Counted from the stretch's first letter, positions 8,155 to 17,906 are shown. The stretch is DNA of 64,000 nucleotides from an uncultured Gammaproteobacteria bacterium (GCA_913060695.1 CAJXUA010000001.1:186001-250000), one strand, 5' to 3'. Notes: generated from the sequence alone by a model not told the origin. Program-made: numbers and translations.

Positions 8155-10581
8155 CTAGCCCCTCACTTTGCGCAGTCGGCTCGCATTGAGTACGACGAGT
8201 ACTGAGGAGAGGCTCATCCCTATTGCCGCAAGCCATGGTGGCAACATGCCCGCGAGTGCGAGTGGGATCGCGGTGAAATTATAAAGCAAGGACCAGGCGA
8301 CATTCTGGCGGATCACGCGCCTGCATCGCTTGGCGAATTTCAACGTCGCAGGCAGAGCACTGAGCGAGGGTGAGAGCAGCGTGGCATCGGCACTGCGTTG
8401 CACAAGCACGTCTCTAGGGGCGATCGCGATGGAGCTGGATGCGGCGGCCATCGCGCCCGCGTCGTTTACACCGTCTCCAATCATCAAAACTGTCTCGTTC
8501 TGTGCAAGCTGTCTTACTGCCTCGATCTTGTCCTCGGGGTTCATGCCGGTGCGCAGCAGATCCACTTGTAGAGACTGCGCCAGGTTTATTCCCGACTGGG
8601 AATCATCTCCAGTGAAAATCGCCGTCTTTAAGCCAGCGCTTCTGAGAGTTTGAATTAATTGCTGGGCGTCCGGGCGGACCGTGTCTTGTAGTTGAAACCA
8701 CGCCAAGGCTTGATCGGAGGCGAGTAGTATCCACAAACCATCCACATTAGGCGGTGCTAAGCCTGGAGAGTTGGGGAGTGCAAATTCGGGTTTTCCGAGT
8801 CGATACTGTGTGCCGTTTATAAGGCCCTGTACGCCTGCGCCAAAAACTTGGACTTGGTCCGCGTGAAGCTCGGTGTCGGCTATAAAGGCATGGGCTATCG
8901 GGTGAGTACTGCTGCGCTCCAATGCTGTGGCGATATGGATGGCTTGAGTGTCGTCTAGCAGCGCTAGCGTTTGTACTGAGTTAAGCGTTAGTTGTGCCTC
9001 GGTGAGCGTGCCGGTCTTATCGAACACCACTGCGCTTGTATTGGCTAGTCGTTCCAGAAAGGCGCCGTTACGAATGAGAAGCCCTTGCTTTCTAAGCGCA
9101 GTAGTTGCCACTGTGCTGGCCACGGGAGTTGCCAAAGACAATGCACAGGGGCATGCCACGACGAGCACAGTAAGTGCTATAACGATGAACTCTGGCGAAC
9201 CCACGCTATACCAATATGCTCCGGCACCGGCCGAGAGGCCTAGCACTAAGCCAATAAACCAGGCGGCTGCGCGATCCGCGAAGAGCGACCAGCGTGGTCG
9301 ATACGCACTAGCCTGTTCGAATAGGCGTCCGATCTGCGCGATTAAGAAATCCTGTGGGTTACTCGTGGCACGTATTAGTAGTGTGCCGTCGTGGTTCATC
9401 GCGCCGGCTAGTACTCTTGCGCCAGCGCAGCGCAAACTGGGGAGGGGTTCGCCCGTGAATGCGGTGTCGCTTACGCTGCTCGTGCCGTCCACTACTATGC
9501 CATCAGCGGGGATCGCCTCCTGAGCTTGCACTAGCAACAGGTCCGCCTCGCGTATTCGTTCGGAGGCTACGCATTCTTTGCGGCTAATGCTCTCTATTGT
9601 GTTTGCCTGCCCGAGCACGCGGGTAACGGTGGCGGGCAACAGCCGCAGAAGAGAGTCTTCGTTGTCGTGAAAGCGCTGCCGCGAGAGCAGCTCGATGTAG
9701 CGGCCTAGCAGAAGGAAGAAGGCGAACATGCAAGCGGTGTCAAAATACACCGTACTACCGAACCTAAGCGTGTTGTAAACACTCAGCGACCACGCGGCGA
9801 GAATGGCGATGGATACGGGCAGGTCCATGCTGAGGCTGCGATGGCGCAGGGCCAGCCATGCGCCGCGATGAAATGGCATAGCGCTGTAGAATACAACAGG
9901 GATGCTCAGCGCGAGCGCACCCCAGCGCAGGAGTGTTTCGTACACAGGGTCCATGCCGCTGGCCGGGTTCTGTGCAGTAGCCGGGCCGGCGAAATAGGAG
10001 GCGAGCGCGAACATCATCACGGGCATCATGCCGATACCCGCAACCCCAAGGCGCATGAGAAGTGAGCGGCGCTGCTGCTCGAGATTAATCCGTGCAAGAT
10101 CGGGTTTGTCTGCCATGGCGGTATAGCCTAAGCGTTGCACAAGCTCCGCAATCTTGCTGCTCGATATCGCCGAGTTAAAAACCACACGCAGGCGACGCTT
10201 GGCGAAGTGCACAGACACCTCGACTATGCCGGTTTGCTTGGCTAGTACTTGTTCTAGCAGCCACACACAGGCAACGCAGCGTATATCTGGGATCAACAGG
10301 CGCAGCTCCAACTTGCCATCCTCCAGCGCAGTAGTGGCGCTAGTGAAATCTTCGGCTGGCTTGTGCTTCTTGTTCTGAGGCCACGGTCCTTCGCTGGCAC
10401 ATTGCTCGCGATACGTGTAAAAATTCTCGAGACTCAACGCTCCAATTAGCTGCGCGGCGCCCACACAACCATTACAACAGAACTGGCGCTCTTGCCCGTC
10501 AATAATTGCCGCATACGCTGCCGCTGCAGGAATGCTGTCCTGACAGTGATAACAGGTGCAATTGCGGACTTTATCGAGCAT
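8155..10581 (-). CDS. ccoI: Copper-exporting P-type ATPase of the cbb3 cluster (CcoI/FixI)
   Basis: Exports copper across the inner membrane for assembly of the CcoN heme-copper site. 808 residues from ATG 10581, which overlaps the ccoH stop (TAATG). The order of domains is: an N-terminal cysteine-rich metal-binding region (CTCYHC and FCCNGC), a heavy-metal-associated domain with CVAC, eight predicted helices, an actuator loop with TGEPLP, the CPC motif in helix six (VACPCALSLATP), the phosphorylation motif DKTGTLTE, the HP motif (STHPIAHAF) and the hinge GDGVNDAGAM. All P1B ATPase motifs are intact. An in-frame upstream ATG 51 bases earlier is less likely, because the TAATG overlap and CcoI homology fit the later start. 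Confidence 0.95.
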   Translation of the reverse strand: MLDKVRNCTCYHCQDSIPAAAAYAAIIDGQERQFCCNGCVGAAQLIGALSLENFYTYREQCASEGPWPQNKKHKPAEDFTSATTALEDGKLELRLLIPDIRCVACVWLLEQVLAKQTGIVEVSVHFAKRRLRVVFNSAISSSKIAELVQRLGYTAMADKPDLARINLEQQRRSLLMRLGVAGIGMMPVMMFALASYFAGPATAQNPASGMDPVYETLLRWGALALSIPVVFYSAMPFHRGAWLALRHRSLSMDLPVSIAILAAWSLSVYNTLRFGSTVYFDTACMFAFFLLLGRYIELLSRQRFHDNEDSLLRLLPATVTRVLGQANTIESISRKECVASERIREADLLLVQAQEAIPADGIVVDGTSSVSDTAFTGEPLPSLRCAGARVLAGAMNHDGTLLIRATSNPQDFLIAQIGRLFEQASAYRPRWSLFADRAAAWFIGLVLGLSAGAGAYWYSVGSPEFIVIALTVLVVACPCALSLATPVASTVATTALRKQGLLIRNGAFLERLANTSAVVFDKTGTLTEAQLTLNSVQTLALLDDTQAIHIATALERSSTHPIAHAFIADTELHADQVQVFGAGVQGLINGTQYRLGKPEFALPNSPGLAPPNVDGLWILLASDQALAWFQLQDTVRPDAQQLIQTLRSAGLKTAIFTGDDSQSGINLAQSLQVDLLRTGMNPEDKIEAVRQLAQNETVLMIGDGVNDAGAMAAASSSIAIAPRDVLVQRSADATLLSPSLSALPATLKFAKRCRRVIRQNVAWSLLYNFTAIPLALAGMLPPWLAAIGMSLSSVLVVLNASRLRKVRG

Positions 10582-11084
10582 TAAAACTCCATTAGCGTTA
10601 AGGGGGTGACGATGCGCTGGCGTAGTCGCCAATCGTTATCCGCGCCGCGCAATTCCATATACCAGACTCCGGCTTCGGCAAAGAGACTGCGCAGGCTGTC
10701 ATGGCTGCTTACGAACTCGCCACCTTGGGCCGTGAAACGCAGACTAAAGTCTTGCGAGCTATCGGTGACATGAAACACAGAAAGTTGTAAGTAGGGCTCG
10801 TCGCTGCCCGCGAGTTGGATGTGGCTTTGCCCACTGTTATCTCCCACACGCAATGTCGCCTCAATATTAAGCGCTAGGGCGGCCTCGTCGAGGTCGCGCA
10901 ATTGATTGATGCCTTGCCCGTCCTTGTAATAGGTATCGACGACAACATCGTCGGGATACAACAGTGCTGTGGTTACCATGAAGATACCGAACAATACGGC
11001 GGCGAAGGGTATTAACATAAGCACCCAGGGCCAGCGGTAGTGATACCACGGCAGCGTTGTGTTCGATTCAATTCCATTATTCAT
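10581..11084 (-). CDS. ccoH: Cbb3 oxidase assembly protein CcoH/FixH
   Basis: 167 residues. A short cytoplasmic lead with WYHYRWPWVLMLIPF, then one transmembrane helix, then VVVDTYYKDGQGIN, which is the FixH signature just after the membrane anchor. The rest is a periplasmic beta-rich domain. FixH/CcoH proteins stabilise the CcoNOP complex during assembly. It sits between ccoG (14 bp upstream) and ccoI (one-base overlap), the usual order. Confidence 0.93.
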   Translation of the reverse strand: MNNGIESNTTLPWYHYRWPWVLMLIPFAAVLFGIFMVTTALLYPDDVVVDTYYKDGQGINQLRDLDEAALALNIEATLRVGDNSGQSHIQLAGSDEPYLQLSVFHVTDSSQDFSLRFTAQGGEFVSSHDSLRSLFAEAGVWYMELRGADNDWRLRQRIVTPLTLMEF

Positions 11085-11098
11085 AATAGTTCCTGTGA

Positions 11099-12562
11099 CT
11101 ATCGAGACTGGACTAAGGGGCGCGGACCAAAGAATCGGCTCTCCGCGCTGGTTCGTATTCTCGCATTTGCGCTCTCACCTACTGCTTCGATTGTGAATTC
11201 GAACTCGGTGTTGAAATCGACTAACTCATCGGGATTCGCACGGACCCTGACGATCTGTTCTTGCATCTCGCGCGGGGCCACTTCGAAGACTGTCTGCGGC
11301 AATATTTGGACGTTAGTGAGGCCGTCGAGACTGAGCGCATAGCTTTGTACGTCGTCGGACATATTGATGATCTTAAGGATGTACACGTTCTCAATTAGAC
11401 CCCCAGCAACTTCTTGATAGAGTTGACCGCGGTCACGTAAAACGTCTAGGCGCACTGGCGTGCGCATAAATAAAATGCTGCTAAAGAGTAAGCACAGAAT
11501 CAATAGCACCACGCCATAACCTATGAGCTTTGGGCGGCGCCAGGTCCAGCTGCCACCGGCTAACTTATGTTCTGTGGTGTAGGAGATCAGCCCCTTAGGG
11601 TAATCCATCTTTTCCATGATCGAGTCACAGGCATCTATGCAATGCGCGCAGCCGATGCACTCGTATTGCAAACCGTCGCGGATGTCGATGCCGGTAGGGC
11701 AGACTTGCACGCACAAGGTGCAGTCGATGCAATCGCCTAGTCCTGTTTCCTTATAGCTGATATTGCGTTTACGCGACCCGCGTCGCTCGCCTCGGTATTT
11801 GTCGTAGGAGATTATGAGCGTGTCCTTGTCGAACATGGCCGACTGGAAACGCGCATAAGGACACATATAGATGCACACGTGCTCTCGCAACCAGCCCGCA
11901 TTGATGTAGGTAGCTAGGGTAAAGAACACCGACCAAGAGACCGCGGTGAGCGAAAGTTGCCAAACTAAAGCTTCGCTAACTAAGTCGCGTATGCCGTAAA
12001 AATAACCGACAAAGGTAATGCCGGTGAGTGCGGCGAAGCCTAGCCACATGCCGTGTTTCAGTCCTCTTTTCAGCACCTTCATCGCGCCAGCACGATTGCG
12101 ACCGCCGCGGGAGAAGAACGAGGGAATCTTGTCTAGGTTGATGCGCTGATGTCGTTCCCCTTCGGTGATCTGTTCAACCCAGGAAAAAATCGCGGTCCAT
12201 ACCGTTTGGGGGCAGGTGTAACCACACCAGACTCGCCCCCAAAGTGTGGTGACGAAGAATAAGGCGAACGCGGCAATGGCGAGCGTCCACATTAGTAGGA
12301 TGAAATCCTGTGGCCATAGAGTCAGCCAGAATATATTGAACTGCTGTTCTGGTAAGTTAAAGAATACCGCTTGCCGTCCTTCGATCTGAAACCACGGCAA
12401 TAGAAAATAACCGAGCAGGAGCGGCCATCCGGTGTACAGACGTAGACGTTGGAATACGCCCTCCATCGAGCGGATATAGATCTTTTCCTTTTTCTCATAG
12501 AGATTGAAGACGCGGGAGTCCGCGTCCTCTGGAATGATCTGCTGAACTGGTATGCGCTCCAT
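11099..12562 (-). CDS. ccoG: Cbb3 oxidase accessory protein CcoG (FixG/RdxA), polyferredoxin-type cupric reductase
   Basis: 487 residues. Several transmembrane helices, a WCGYTCPQTVW motif near residues 112-122, an MCPYARFQS stretch, and a dicluster ferredoxin region with CIDCTLCVQVCP and CIGCAHCIDACD, so two [4Fe-4S] clusters are expected. The C-terminal part is a periplasmic Ig-like domain (FixG C-terminal). Members have been linked to Cu(II) to Cu(I) reduction for the CcoI pump. The start codon ATG 12562 lies 4 bases after the ccoP stop, so the gene is part of the same transcription unit as ccoNOQP. Confidence 0.95.
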   Translation of the reverse strand: MERIPVQQIIPEDADSRVFNLYEKKEKIYIRSMEGVFQRLRLYTGWPLLLGYFLLPWFQIEGRQAVFFNLPEQQFNIFWLTLWPQDFILLMWTLAIAAFALFFVTTLWGRVWCGYTCPQTVWTAIFSWVEQITEGERHQRINLDKIPSFFSRGGRNRAGAMKVLKRGLKHGMWLGFAALTGITFVGYFYGIRDLVSEALVWQLSLTAVSWSVFFTLATYINAGWLREHVCIYMCPYARFQSAMFDKDTLIISYDKYRGERRGSRKRNISYKETGLGDCIDCTLCVQVCPTGIDIRDGLQYECIGCAHCIDACDSIMEKMDYPKGLISYTTEHKLAGGSWTWRRPKLIGYGVVLLILCLLFSSILFMRTPVRLDVLRDRGQLYQEVAGGLIENVYILKIINMSDDVQSYALSLDGLTNVQILPQTVFEVAPREMQEQIVRVRANPDELVDFNTEFEFTIEAVGESANARIRTSAESRFFGPRPLVQSR

Positions 12563-12566
12563 AGGC

Positions 12567-13442
12567 TTATTGCTGCTGCAGACTCTTCACGTACGCACTA
12601 AGGATATGCACTTTATCTTCGCCAAGTCGCTCGGCAAAGGCTGGCATTTGCCCACTGCGTCCATTGCGAATGGCGTCCTCGATACGCAGTCTCGAGTTAC
12701 CGTATAACCAAATTTCATTATTGAGTGCGGGTGCGCCCATCATCGGCTGCCCAGCACCTTCTGGTCCGTGGCAGGCGACACAGAACATGTCATAGCGCGA
12801 CTTGCCGGCGCTGGCGAGTTCGGCATTCACCTCGCGACCGGACAGTTGCATCACGTATTCGGCAACCTCTTGCACCCCCTGCTCCTGTAGGGCAGGACCC
12901 CATGCGGGCATCATCGCCACGCGTCCGTTCATGATCGTGGTTTTAATCTGTTCGGCATCGCTGCCCCATAGCCATTCATGGTCGGTCAGATTGGGAAAAC
13001 CCTCGCTGCCCGTGCCCGCGCTGCCGTGACACACCGAACAGTTCGTTGCGAAGAGTCTGCGCCCCATGCGCATAGCGGCGGCGTCTTGTCGCAACTCGTC
13101 GACGGGAATGGCGGCATACTGAGCGAACAGCGGACCATAGCGTTCATCCGCGTCGTCCTGAGCGCTCTCTAATGCGCCTACCTGGGTCCAGCCACCGAAG
13201 CCTGCAAAATTTCCTAAGCCAGGAAAATAGAGAAGGTAGCCAATCCCGAAGAGGATGCTGATCACGAAGCCCCAGAACCACCATGCGGGCATGGGGTTGT
13301 CGTACTCTTCAATGCCGTCGTAGCTATGGCCAGTGGTCTTGCCTGGATTGCTGGTGTGGCGATTCATATACAGAATCAAGAAAAAGGCCAATAGGGAACC
13401 CAAGGTACCTATGATGACAAACCAACTAAACGCGTTACTCAT
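12567..13442 (-). CDS. ccoP: Cbb3 oxidase diheme cytochrome subunit CcoP
   Basis: Membrane-anchored diheme cytochrome c that takes electrons from soluble cytochrome c and passes them to CcoO. 291 residues from ATG 13442; an upstream in-frame TTG would only add shadow sequence overlapping ccoQ. Two N-terminal helices (residues about 5-25 and 52-72), with the CcoP signature SYDGIEEYDNPMPAWW between them. The two heme c sites are CSVCH (135-139) and CVACH (221-225), each followed by its Met-ligand region (MMPAW, QMPAF). It overlaps the ccoQ 3' end by 8 bp. Confidence 0.95.
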   Translation of the reverse strand: MSNAFSWFVIIGTLGSLLAFFLILYMNRHTSNPGKTTGHSYDGIEEYDNPMPAWWFWGFVISILFGIGYLLYFPGLGNFAGFGGWTQVGALESAQDDADERYGPLFAQYAAIPVDELRQDAAAMRMGRRLFATNCSVCHGSAGTGSEGFPNLTDHEWLWGSDAEQIKTTIMNGRVAMMPAWGPALQEQGVQEVAEYVMQLSGREVNAELASAGKSRYDMFCVACHGPEGAGQPMMGAPALNNEIWLYGNSRLRIEDAIRNGRSGQMPAFAERLGEDKVHILSAYVKSLQQQ

Positions 13443-13632
13443 TGCTCCCCCTCGCATCCGCGTGCTCGTCACTAGTGCGTCGACCAGCAGTCTCATCGTC
13501 TTCTAGAAAAGGGAGCTTAGCTGCCTCGTCGAACTGTGCTTTACGACTCGGGCCATATGCCCACCACACAACCGCGGTAAAGGCGATTGCACACAGCACG
13601 GTGGCTAAGCTGCGGAAATCTGTAATGTCCAT
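13435..13632 (-). CDS. ccoQ: Cbb3 oxidase small subunit CcoQ
   Basis: 65 residues from ATG 13632 (an in-frame TTG two codons earlier overlaps the ccoO stop). A single transmembrane helix is followed by WWAYGPSRKAQFDEAAKLPF, the typical CcoQ post-helix motif. CcoQ stabilises the interaction of CcoP with the CcoNO core. The gene overlaps ccoP and lies immediately after ccoO. Confidence 0.9.
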   Translation of the reverse strand: MDITDFRSLATVLCAIAFTAVVWWAYGPSRKAQFDEAAKLPFLEDDETAGRRTSDEHADARGSNE

Positions 13633-13634
13633 AA

Positions 13635-14240
13635 TCAACGTCGCTCCGTAATTAATGTGCCGAGTTGCTGTAGATAGGCGATGACGGCATCGGCTTCGGT
13701 GCTGTTCTCCAGCCCGTTTGCAGCGTTGGCAATATCTTCGTCCGAGTAGGGCACGCCTAGTGTCTGCAAAACCGCCACTTTCTTAGCCAGCACCTCTAGG
13801 TCGATGCTCTCTTCGAACAACCAAGGGTAGGAAGGCATGATCGAGCCCGGAACAACCGAGCGTGGGTCTAGTAAATGAGCGCGGTGCCAGTCGTCGCTGT
13901 ACAGCCCGCCCACGCGCGCGAGGTCTGGACCGGTGCGCTTGGAGCCGAACACGAAGGGGTGGTCATAAACCAACTCGCCCGCGACGGAATAATGTCCGTA
14001 ACGCTCTACCTCGGCGCGAAGTGGCCGAATCATCTGCGAATGACAGACGGTGCAGCCTTCGCGGATATAGATGTCGCGCCCTTCCAATTGCAAGGGAGTT
14101 AGCGGCTCTAGGCCATCTATAGGTTCAGTCACCATCTTCTGGGACATCAACGGGACGATCTCGACGATGCCGCCAAAGCTCACAGCTATCAGAATCAACA
14201 CTATCATCAGGCCGATATTTCTCTCAATAAACTGGTTCAT
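13635..14240 (-). CDS. ccoO: Cbb3 oxidase monoheme cytochrome subunit CcoO
   Basis: 201 residues. One N-terminal helix, then a single heme c site CTVCH at 63-67 within the CcoO signature [12 protein letters not shown], and further down [30 protein letters not shown] with the axial methionine. It transfers electrons from CcoP to the binuclear centre of CcoN. The start codon overlaps the ccoN stop (ATGA). Confidence 0.96.
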   Translation of the reverse strand: MNQFIERNIGLMIVLILIAVSFGGIVEIVPLMSQKMVTEPIDGLEPLTPLQLEGRDIYIREGCTVCHSQMIRPLRAEVERYGHYSVAGELVYDHPFVFGSKRTGPDLARVGGLYSDDWHRAHLLDPRSVVPGSIMPSYPWLFEESIDLEVLAKKVAVLQTLGVPYSDEDIANAANGLENSTEADAVIAYLQQLGTLITERR

Positions 14241-15685
14241 GCGAGCACCTCCTGCGCGTCGGGGTGCTGTTCTTCTTCAGCCTGCGTGGGATTAGCAAGC
14301 GCCAACTGTCTTGTTTTCCAGATGTTCCACGCCATGACTATCATGCCCGAGAAGAAGATCGCCCCGCCGATGAAGCGCACCACGTAACCGGCGTAACTTG
14401 CCTCTACGGACTCGATGAAGCTGTAGGTAAGCGTGCCGTCACTGTTGACAGCACGCCACATCAGTCCCTGCATCAGGCCGTTGACCCACATGGAGACGAT
14501 ATAGAGTACGGTGCCGATGGTGGACAGCCAGAAGTGTAAGTCGATCAGCTTTACGCTATACATCGCGCCCGCCTTGCGGCCATACATCAAGGGAATCAGA
14601 TGATAGATGGCGCCGATGGAGATCATCGCCACCCAACCCAGTGCGCCGGAGTGCACGTGACCAATCGTCCAGTCGGTGTAATGAGACAGCGCATTCACGG
14701 ACTTGATCGACATCATTGGTCCTTCGAAGGTCGACATGCCATAGAAGGATAGGGACACCACGAGGAACTTCAGGATCGGGTCGGTACGCAGTTTGTCCCA
14801 GGCGCCAGACAGGGTCATGATGCCGTTGATCATGCCACCCCAAGAGGGCGCCAAGAGCACCAGTGACATCGCCATGCCGACGCTCTGAGTCCAGTCTGGG
14901 AGCGAGGTGTAGTGCAGGTGGTGTGGGCCCGCCCAAACGTAGATGGCGATAAGCGCCCAGAAATGCACGACCGAGAGCCGATATGAATACACGGGACGCT
15001 CGGCCTGCTTAGGCACGAAGTAATACATAATGCCGAGGAAGCCGGCGGTGAGGAAGAAGCCCACCGCATTGTGCCCGTACCACCATTGCACCATCGCATC
15101 GATGGTGCCGGAGTACACGGAATAGGACTTCGTCATGGTCACTGGGAGGGCCAGACTATTGATGATGTGCAGAATGGCTACGGCGATGATAAACGCGCCG
15201 AAGAACCAGTTGGCGACGTAAATGTGCTTATCCTTGCGCTTGGTGATGGTGCCGAAGAACAGGATTGCATAACAGATCCACACTACTGCGATCAGAATAT
15301 CGATTGGCCATTCGAGCTCGGCGTATTCCTTAGAGCTTGTAAAGCCCATGGGCAGCGTTATCGCCGCCGCTACGATGACGACCTGCCAGCCCCAGAACAC
15401 GAACGCCGCGAGGCGGTCGGAGATCAAGCGTGCATGACAGGTGCGTTGCACGATGAATAGCGAGGTCGACATTAGCGCGCTGCCGCCGAACGCGAAAATG
15501 ACCGCGTTGGTATGCAGGGGGCGCAGTCTTCCGAAGCTCAACCACGCTGTATCGAAGTTCAAGGCTGGCCAGGCTAGCTGGGCCGCGATGAATACGCCCA
15601 CCAACATGCCCACGATGCCCCAAACTACGGTCATGATGGCGAATTGGTGAACTACCTTGTAGTTGTAAAAAGGGTGTTCTGTCAT
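14237..15685 (-). CDS. ccoN: Cbb3 oxidase catalytic subunit CcoN
   Basis: Reduces O2 to water and pumps protons. 482 residues from ATG 15685, chosen because the first residues then match other CcoN proteins (a short lead before [17 protein letters not shown]); an in-frame ATG 36 bases upstream would add a run not seen in relatives. Twelve helices. The heme and copper ligands are intact: [30 protein letters not shown] and [15 protein letters not shown], including the active-site tyrosine six residues before the HH pair. First gene of ccoNOQPGHIS-safE. A CRP-like palindrome lies 216-231 bp upstream of its start; I found no FNR/ANR box (TTGAT-N4-ATCAA) there. Confidence 0.96.
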   Translation of the reverse strand: MTEHPFYNYKVVHQFAIMTVVWGIVGMLVGVFIAAQLAWPALNFDTAWLSFGRLRPLHTNAVIFAFGGSALMSTSLFIVQRTCHARLISDRLAAFVFWGWQVVIVAAAITLPMGFTSSKEYAELEWPIDILIAVVWICYAILFFGTITKRKDKHIYVANWFFGAFIIAVAILHIINSLALPVTMTKSYSVYSGTIDAMVQWWYGHNAVGFFLTAGFLGIMYYFVPKQAERPVYSYRLSVVHFWALIAIYVWAGPHHLHYTSLPDWTQSVGMAMSLVLLAPSWGGMINGIMTLSGAWDKLRTDPILKFLVVSLSFYGMSTFEGPMMSIKSVNALSHYTDWTIGHVHSGALGWVAMISIGAIYHLIPLMYGRKAGAMYSVKLIDLHFWLSTIGTVLYIVSMWVNGLMQGLMWRAVNSDGTLTYSFIESVEASYAGYVVRFIGGAIFFSGMIVMAWNIWKTRQLALANPTQAEEEQHPDAQEVLA

Positions 15686-16044
15686 GCGAAATTTCCATTG
15701 CAGGCCCGAATTCATTGCCATTCGGGAGAAGGCCTTCGTGAATAGATTTAGTGCTAAGTGGGGAGGCGAAACTCACAACAACGCACCGCGCTGGCTATTA
15801 TCACAGCCAGTACCGATCACTTCTCTGCGCTATCGCAATGTTTTGGTGGGAAATGGGTTCAACGGTGTCGACCGCGTTTCCTCACGAAACGCAGCGACCT
15901 TGTGATTCCCGTCACTTACGTGGAGTTTTTGTTGCCATACTATCCATAGCATTGGATCGTAATAGGCTTGGCGTCTAGTTGAACACTAAGTAGCTTCGCG
16001 CTACTTCGTAATGCGAATGTTTCACCACAAAAGGATGAGTATCG
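15686..16044. other. Divergent intergenic region between ccoN and a small exported-protein gene
   Basis: About 360 bases with no convincing gene; short plus-strand reading frames here lack coding character. It holds a CRP-like palindrome (15901-15916) and a perfect 7-bp stem with a 5-base loop at 15988-16006 (AAGTAGC / GCTACTT). The hairpin would lie in the leader of the 16045 gene. Promoters for both directions must be here, but I cannot fix their boxes. Confidence 0.5.
15901..15916. promoter_or_regulatory. CRP-like operator upstream of ccoN
   Basis: TGTGA-TTCCCG-TCACT, one mismatch from the symmetric CRP consensus TGTGA-N6-TCACA. It sits between the divergent ccoN and 16045 genes. An FNR site would need the TTGAT half-site, which is absent. 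The assignment rests on the motif alone. Confidence 0.35.
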
Positions 16045-16599
16045 ATGACACTATCTAAAATAGTTTTAGCGGTTTTGACTGTTTTCATTGCGCCTAGTTA
16101 CGCCTTCTCTGAGGAGAATCCTCGCTACTCGGAAGAGTCACAAACCCTCACCATTCCTTCCGTCGATGCGGGTGACAGCCCGGGTTTATATCAAGAGTTA
16201 GAGTTCGAGCTCATGCAGGGCAATGATTGGCGAATGATTAGGGCAAAGGAGGGGCGCCAAATTCGTGAGATCACGAACGTGGAGCTCGTGCAGACACAAA
16301 CTTTTCCTGTGCAAATATTTCTCAAGATAAGCGGAAGGTTTTCTAATGGATGCCCGAAGCTCGGGAAGATGAGTCACGCCCTTGCGGGGAGTGATTTTAA
16401 TGTTGTGGTGTACTATAGACCTCAGCCTGAGTTTGATGGAACAGTTGTCTGCACACAAGCTGAGGTAGATTTTTCCACCTACATGCCCTTGCCTGTGTAC
16501 GGGCTCGATGCCGGGGTCTATTCCTACACGGTGAATGACGAAGTGCTAACGAAAAACAATTCGGGTACTTTCGCACTTACGCAGAAGAACGCGTATTAG
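16045..16599 (+). CDS. Small exported protein of unknown function
   Basis: 184 residues from ATG 16045, with AAGGA about 10 bases upstream. A Sec signal peptide ends at about residue 20 (APSYAFS). The mature protein is beta-rich with two cysteines (in NGCPKL and VVCTQ) that could form one disulfide. No domain recognised. It is divergent from ccoN and convergent with the lipoprotein gene at 16608, with only 8 bases between the two stops, so it is probably a single-gene unit. Confidence 0.72.
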   Translation: MTLSKIVLAVLTVFIAPSYAFSEENPRYSEESQTLTIPSVDAGDSPGLYQELEFELMQGNDWRMIRAKEGRQIREITNVELVQTQTFPVQIFLKISGRFSNGCPKLGKMSHALAGSDFNVVVYYRPQPEFDGTVVCTQAEVDFSTYMPLPVYGLDAGVYSYTVNDEVLTKNNSGTFALTQKNAY

Positions 16600-16607
16600 A
16601 GTGTTTG

Positions 16608-17906
16608 CTAGAACATGTACTCGGTTTTCTCTTCTAGTGCCTCTTGAGGTTCTTGATAGTTTGCCTTAATCGTCAATATCAATTCGGAGAACTCCTCGAG
16701 ATCGGTGTCCGCGCCGACGAAATCGATAAGGCCTCGGTTGGGCAATGTGACGAGGCCTAAGTAGAAGTAGCGGCTCCTATAAATTGGCGCCCCGTGCATC
16801 ACGATATCGTTATAACTAACAAAGTAACTGCCACCGGCGCCGGCCACGAAATCGTTCGTGTAATAGAGGCCGTCCTCGGAAAACAACACACCATTCTTGC
16901 CGCTTCTCCATACACTGGTATCGATAAACCCAAGTACGGGCGTGTCGCTGGGCAAGTTGGCTTTCTCTAGAAAGCGAATGATCTTCCACTGCGGCAGCTC
17001 GTCGACATACAGACCCTCAAGATGCACATAGTGCTGAAGAATAGCCTGCATTGAATCAAGTTTGAGCGGTTCCGTTACGGCGTGTGATTCGGCGATTGCT
17101 GTTGGGCTAATATCGCCTTCGCTTGTGCGCGTCGAGTTGTTCGAAGTCACTCCTGCAGAGGCGACTGGCATTACGGGACGTTCGGCCACTGCGGTCGGTG
17201 CAAGATTCTCCTGCCTTGCTACGGCGCGACTCGCGGGTGCCTCTATGGGGTTGTCGACGCGCGCGACTACGATGCCTAGATCGGTCTTGTTGATGATGGC
17301 ATAGAGGCTATCGAGCTCTTGCGCGGTAGGTTGCTGAGTGTTGCTGCCGAGCAATCTAAACGCGGTGTCTTGCGCCTCGATCAGCTCTGCGTCGGTGATG
17401 ACGCCTTGGCTATGGGCACGCTCCAGCATGCCGATCATCTGAGAGAGTGAGACCCGCATATTATTGGGCAGCGCTATCAGGGTGTCTTCAATCAAGGAGT
17501 CTTCGATCTGCTCGTCTGGTGAGCGTGACTGCTGGCCGCATAGCTTTTGCTGTGACGCATAGCGCAAAGCCTCATAGTCACCCTTAAGGAAGGCATACTC
17601 GGACGCCTCCACGCCGTCACCACCCTCCAGTGCAAACAGTGTGGGTAGCAGCAAAAGGCCAACGCCTGCCTGCCAGTTGTCGCCACGGCGCGTTCTGCGC
17701 AGCTGCTGGTAGAGTGCGTCGGTGCGCAGCTCAACGTTCTCCATCTCGGTGGCGATTTGGGCACAGCTATAGGATTCATACTTCAAATTGGAGACGTATG
17801 CGGCATCGATCTTGTCGGGGTGGGAGGCGCAGCCGAGCAGCGCGGAGGCCAGTAAAGCCAAGGCAAGACCCTTGCCGCGGGTAGTAGTGCGTTGTAGATC
17901 TATCAC
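16608..17906 (-). CDS. Lipoprotein of unknown function
   Basis: 432 residues from GTG 17906 (AAGGGG seven bases upstream). A lipobox (SALLGC, Cys at about residue 26) ends the signal peptide, so it is probably anchored to the outer membrane. Just after the Cys comes a stretch (AAYVSNLKYESYSCAQI) that recurs near the N-terminus of many gammaproteobacterial lipoproteins, followed by an alpha-helical region and a hydrophobic segment LLLLPTLFALEGG. The middle (about 215-275) is Ala/Pro/Thr-rich, a probable linker. The C-terminal 150 residues are beta-rich with SYNDIVMHGAPIY. No enzyme motif. Confidence 0.72.
   Translation of the reverse strand: MIDLQRTTTRGKGLALALLASALLGCASHPDKIDAAYVSNLKYESYSCAQIATEMENVELRTDALYQQLRRTRRGDNWQAGVGLLLLPTLFALEGGDGVEASEYAFLKGDYEALRYASQQKLCGQQSRSPDEQIEDSLIEDTLIALPNNMRVSLSQMIGMLERAHSQGVITDAELIEAQDTAFRLLGSNTQQPTAQELDSLYAIINKTDLGIVVARVDNPIEAPASRAVARQENLAPTAVAERPVMPVASAGVTSNNSTRTSEGDISPTAIAESHAVTEPLKLDSMQAILQHYVHLEGLYVDELPQWKIIRFLEKANLPSDTPVLGFIDTSVWRSGKNGVLFSEDGLYYTNDFVAGAGGSYFVSYNDIVMHGAPIYRSRYFYLGLVTLPNRGLIDFVGADTDLEEFSELILTIKANYQEPQEALEEKTEYMF

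Noticed and set aside
8948-9523. 191-codon plus-strand frame
   Set aside because: Antisense to ccoI, whose ATPase motifs span this region.
13435-13651. Plus-strand frame over ccoQ
   Set aside because: ccoQ has its expected motif and operon position.
15751-15978. Three plus-strand frames of 60-75 codons upstream of the 16045 gene
   Set aside because: None has a ribosome-binding site or natural protein-like composition; they are in a promoter region.
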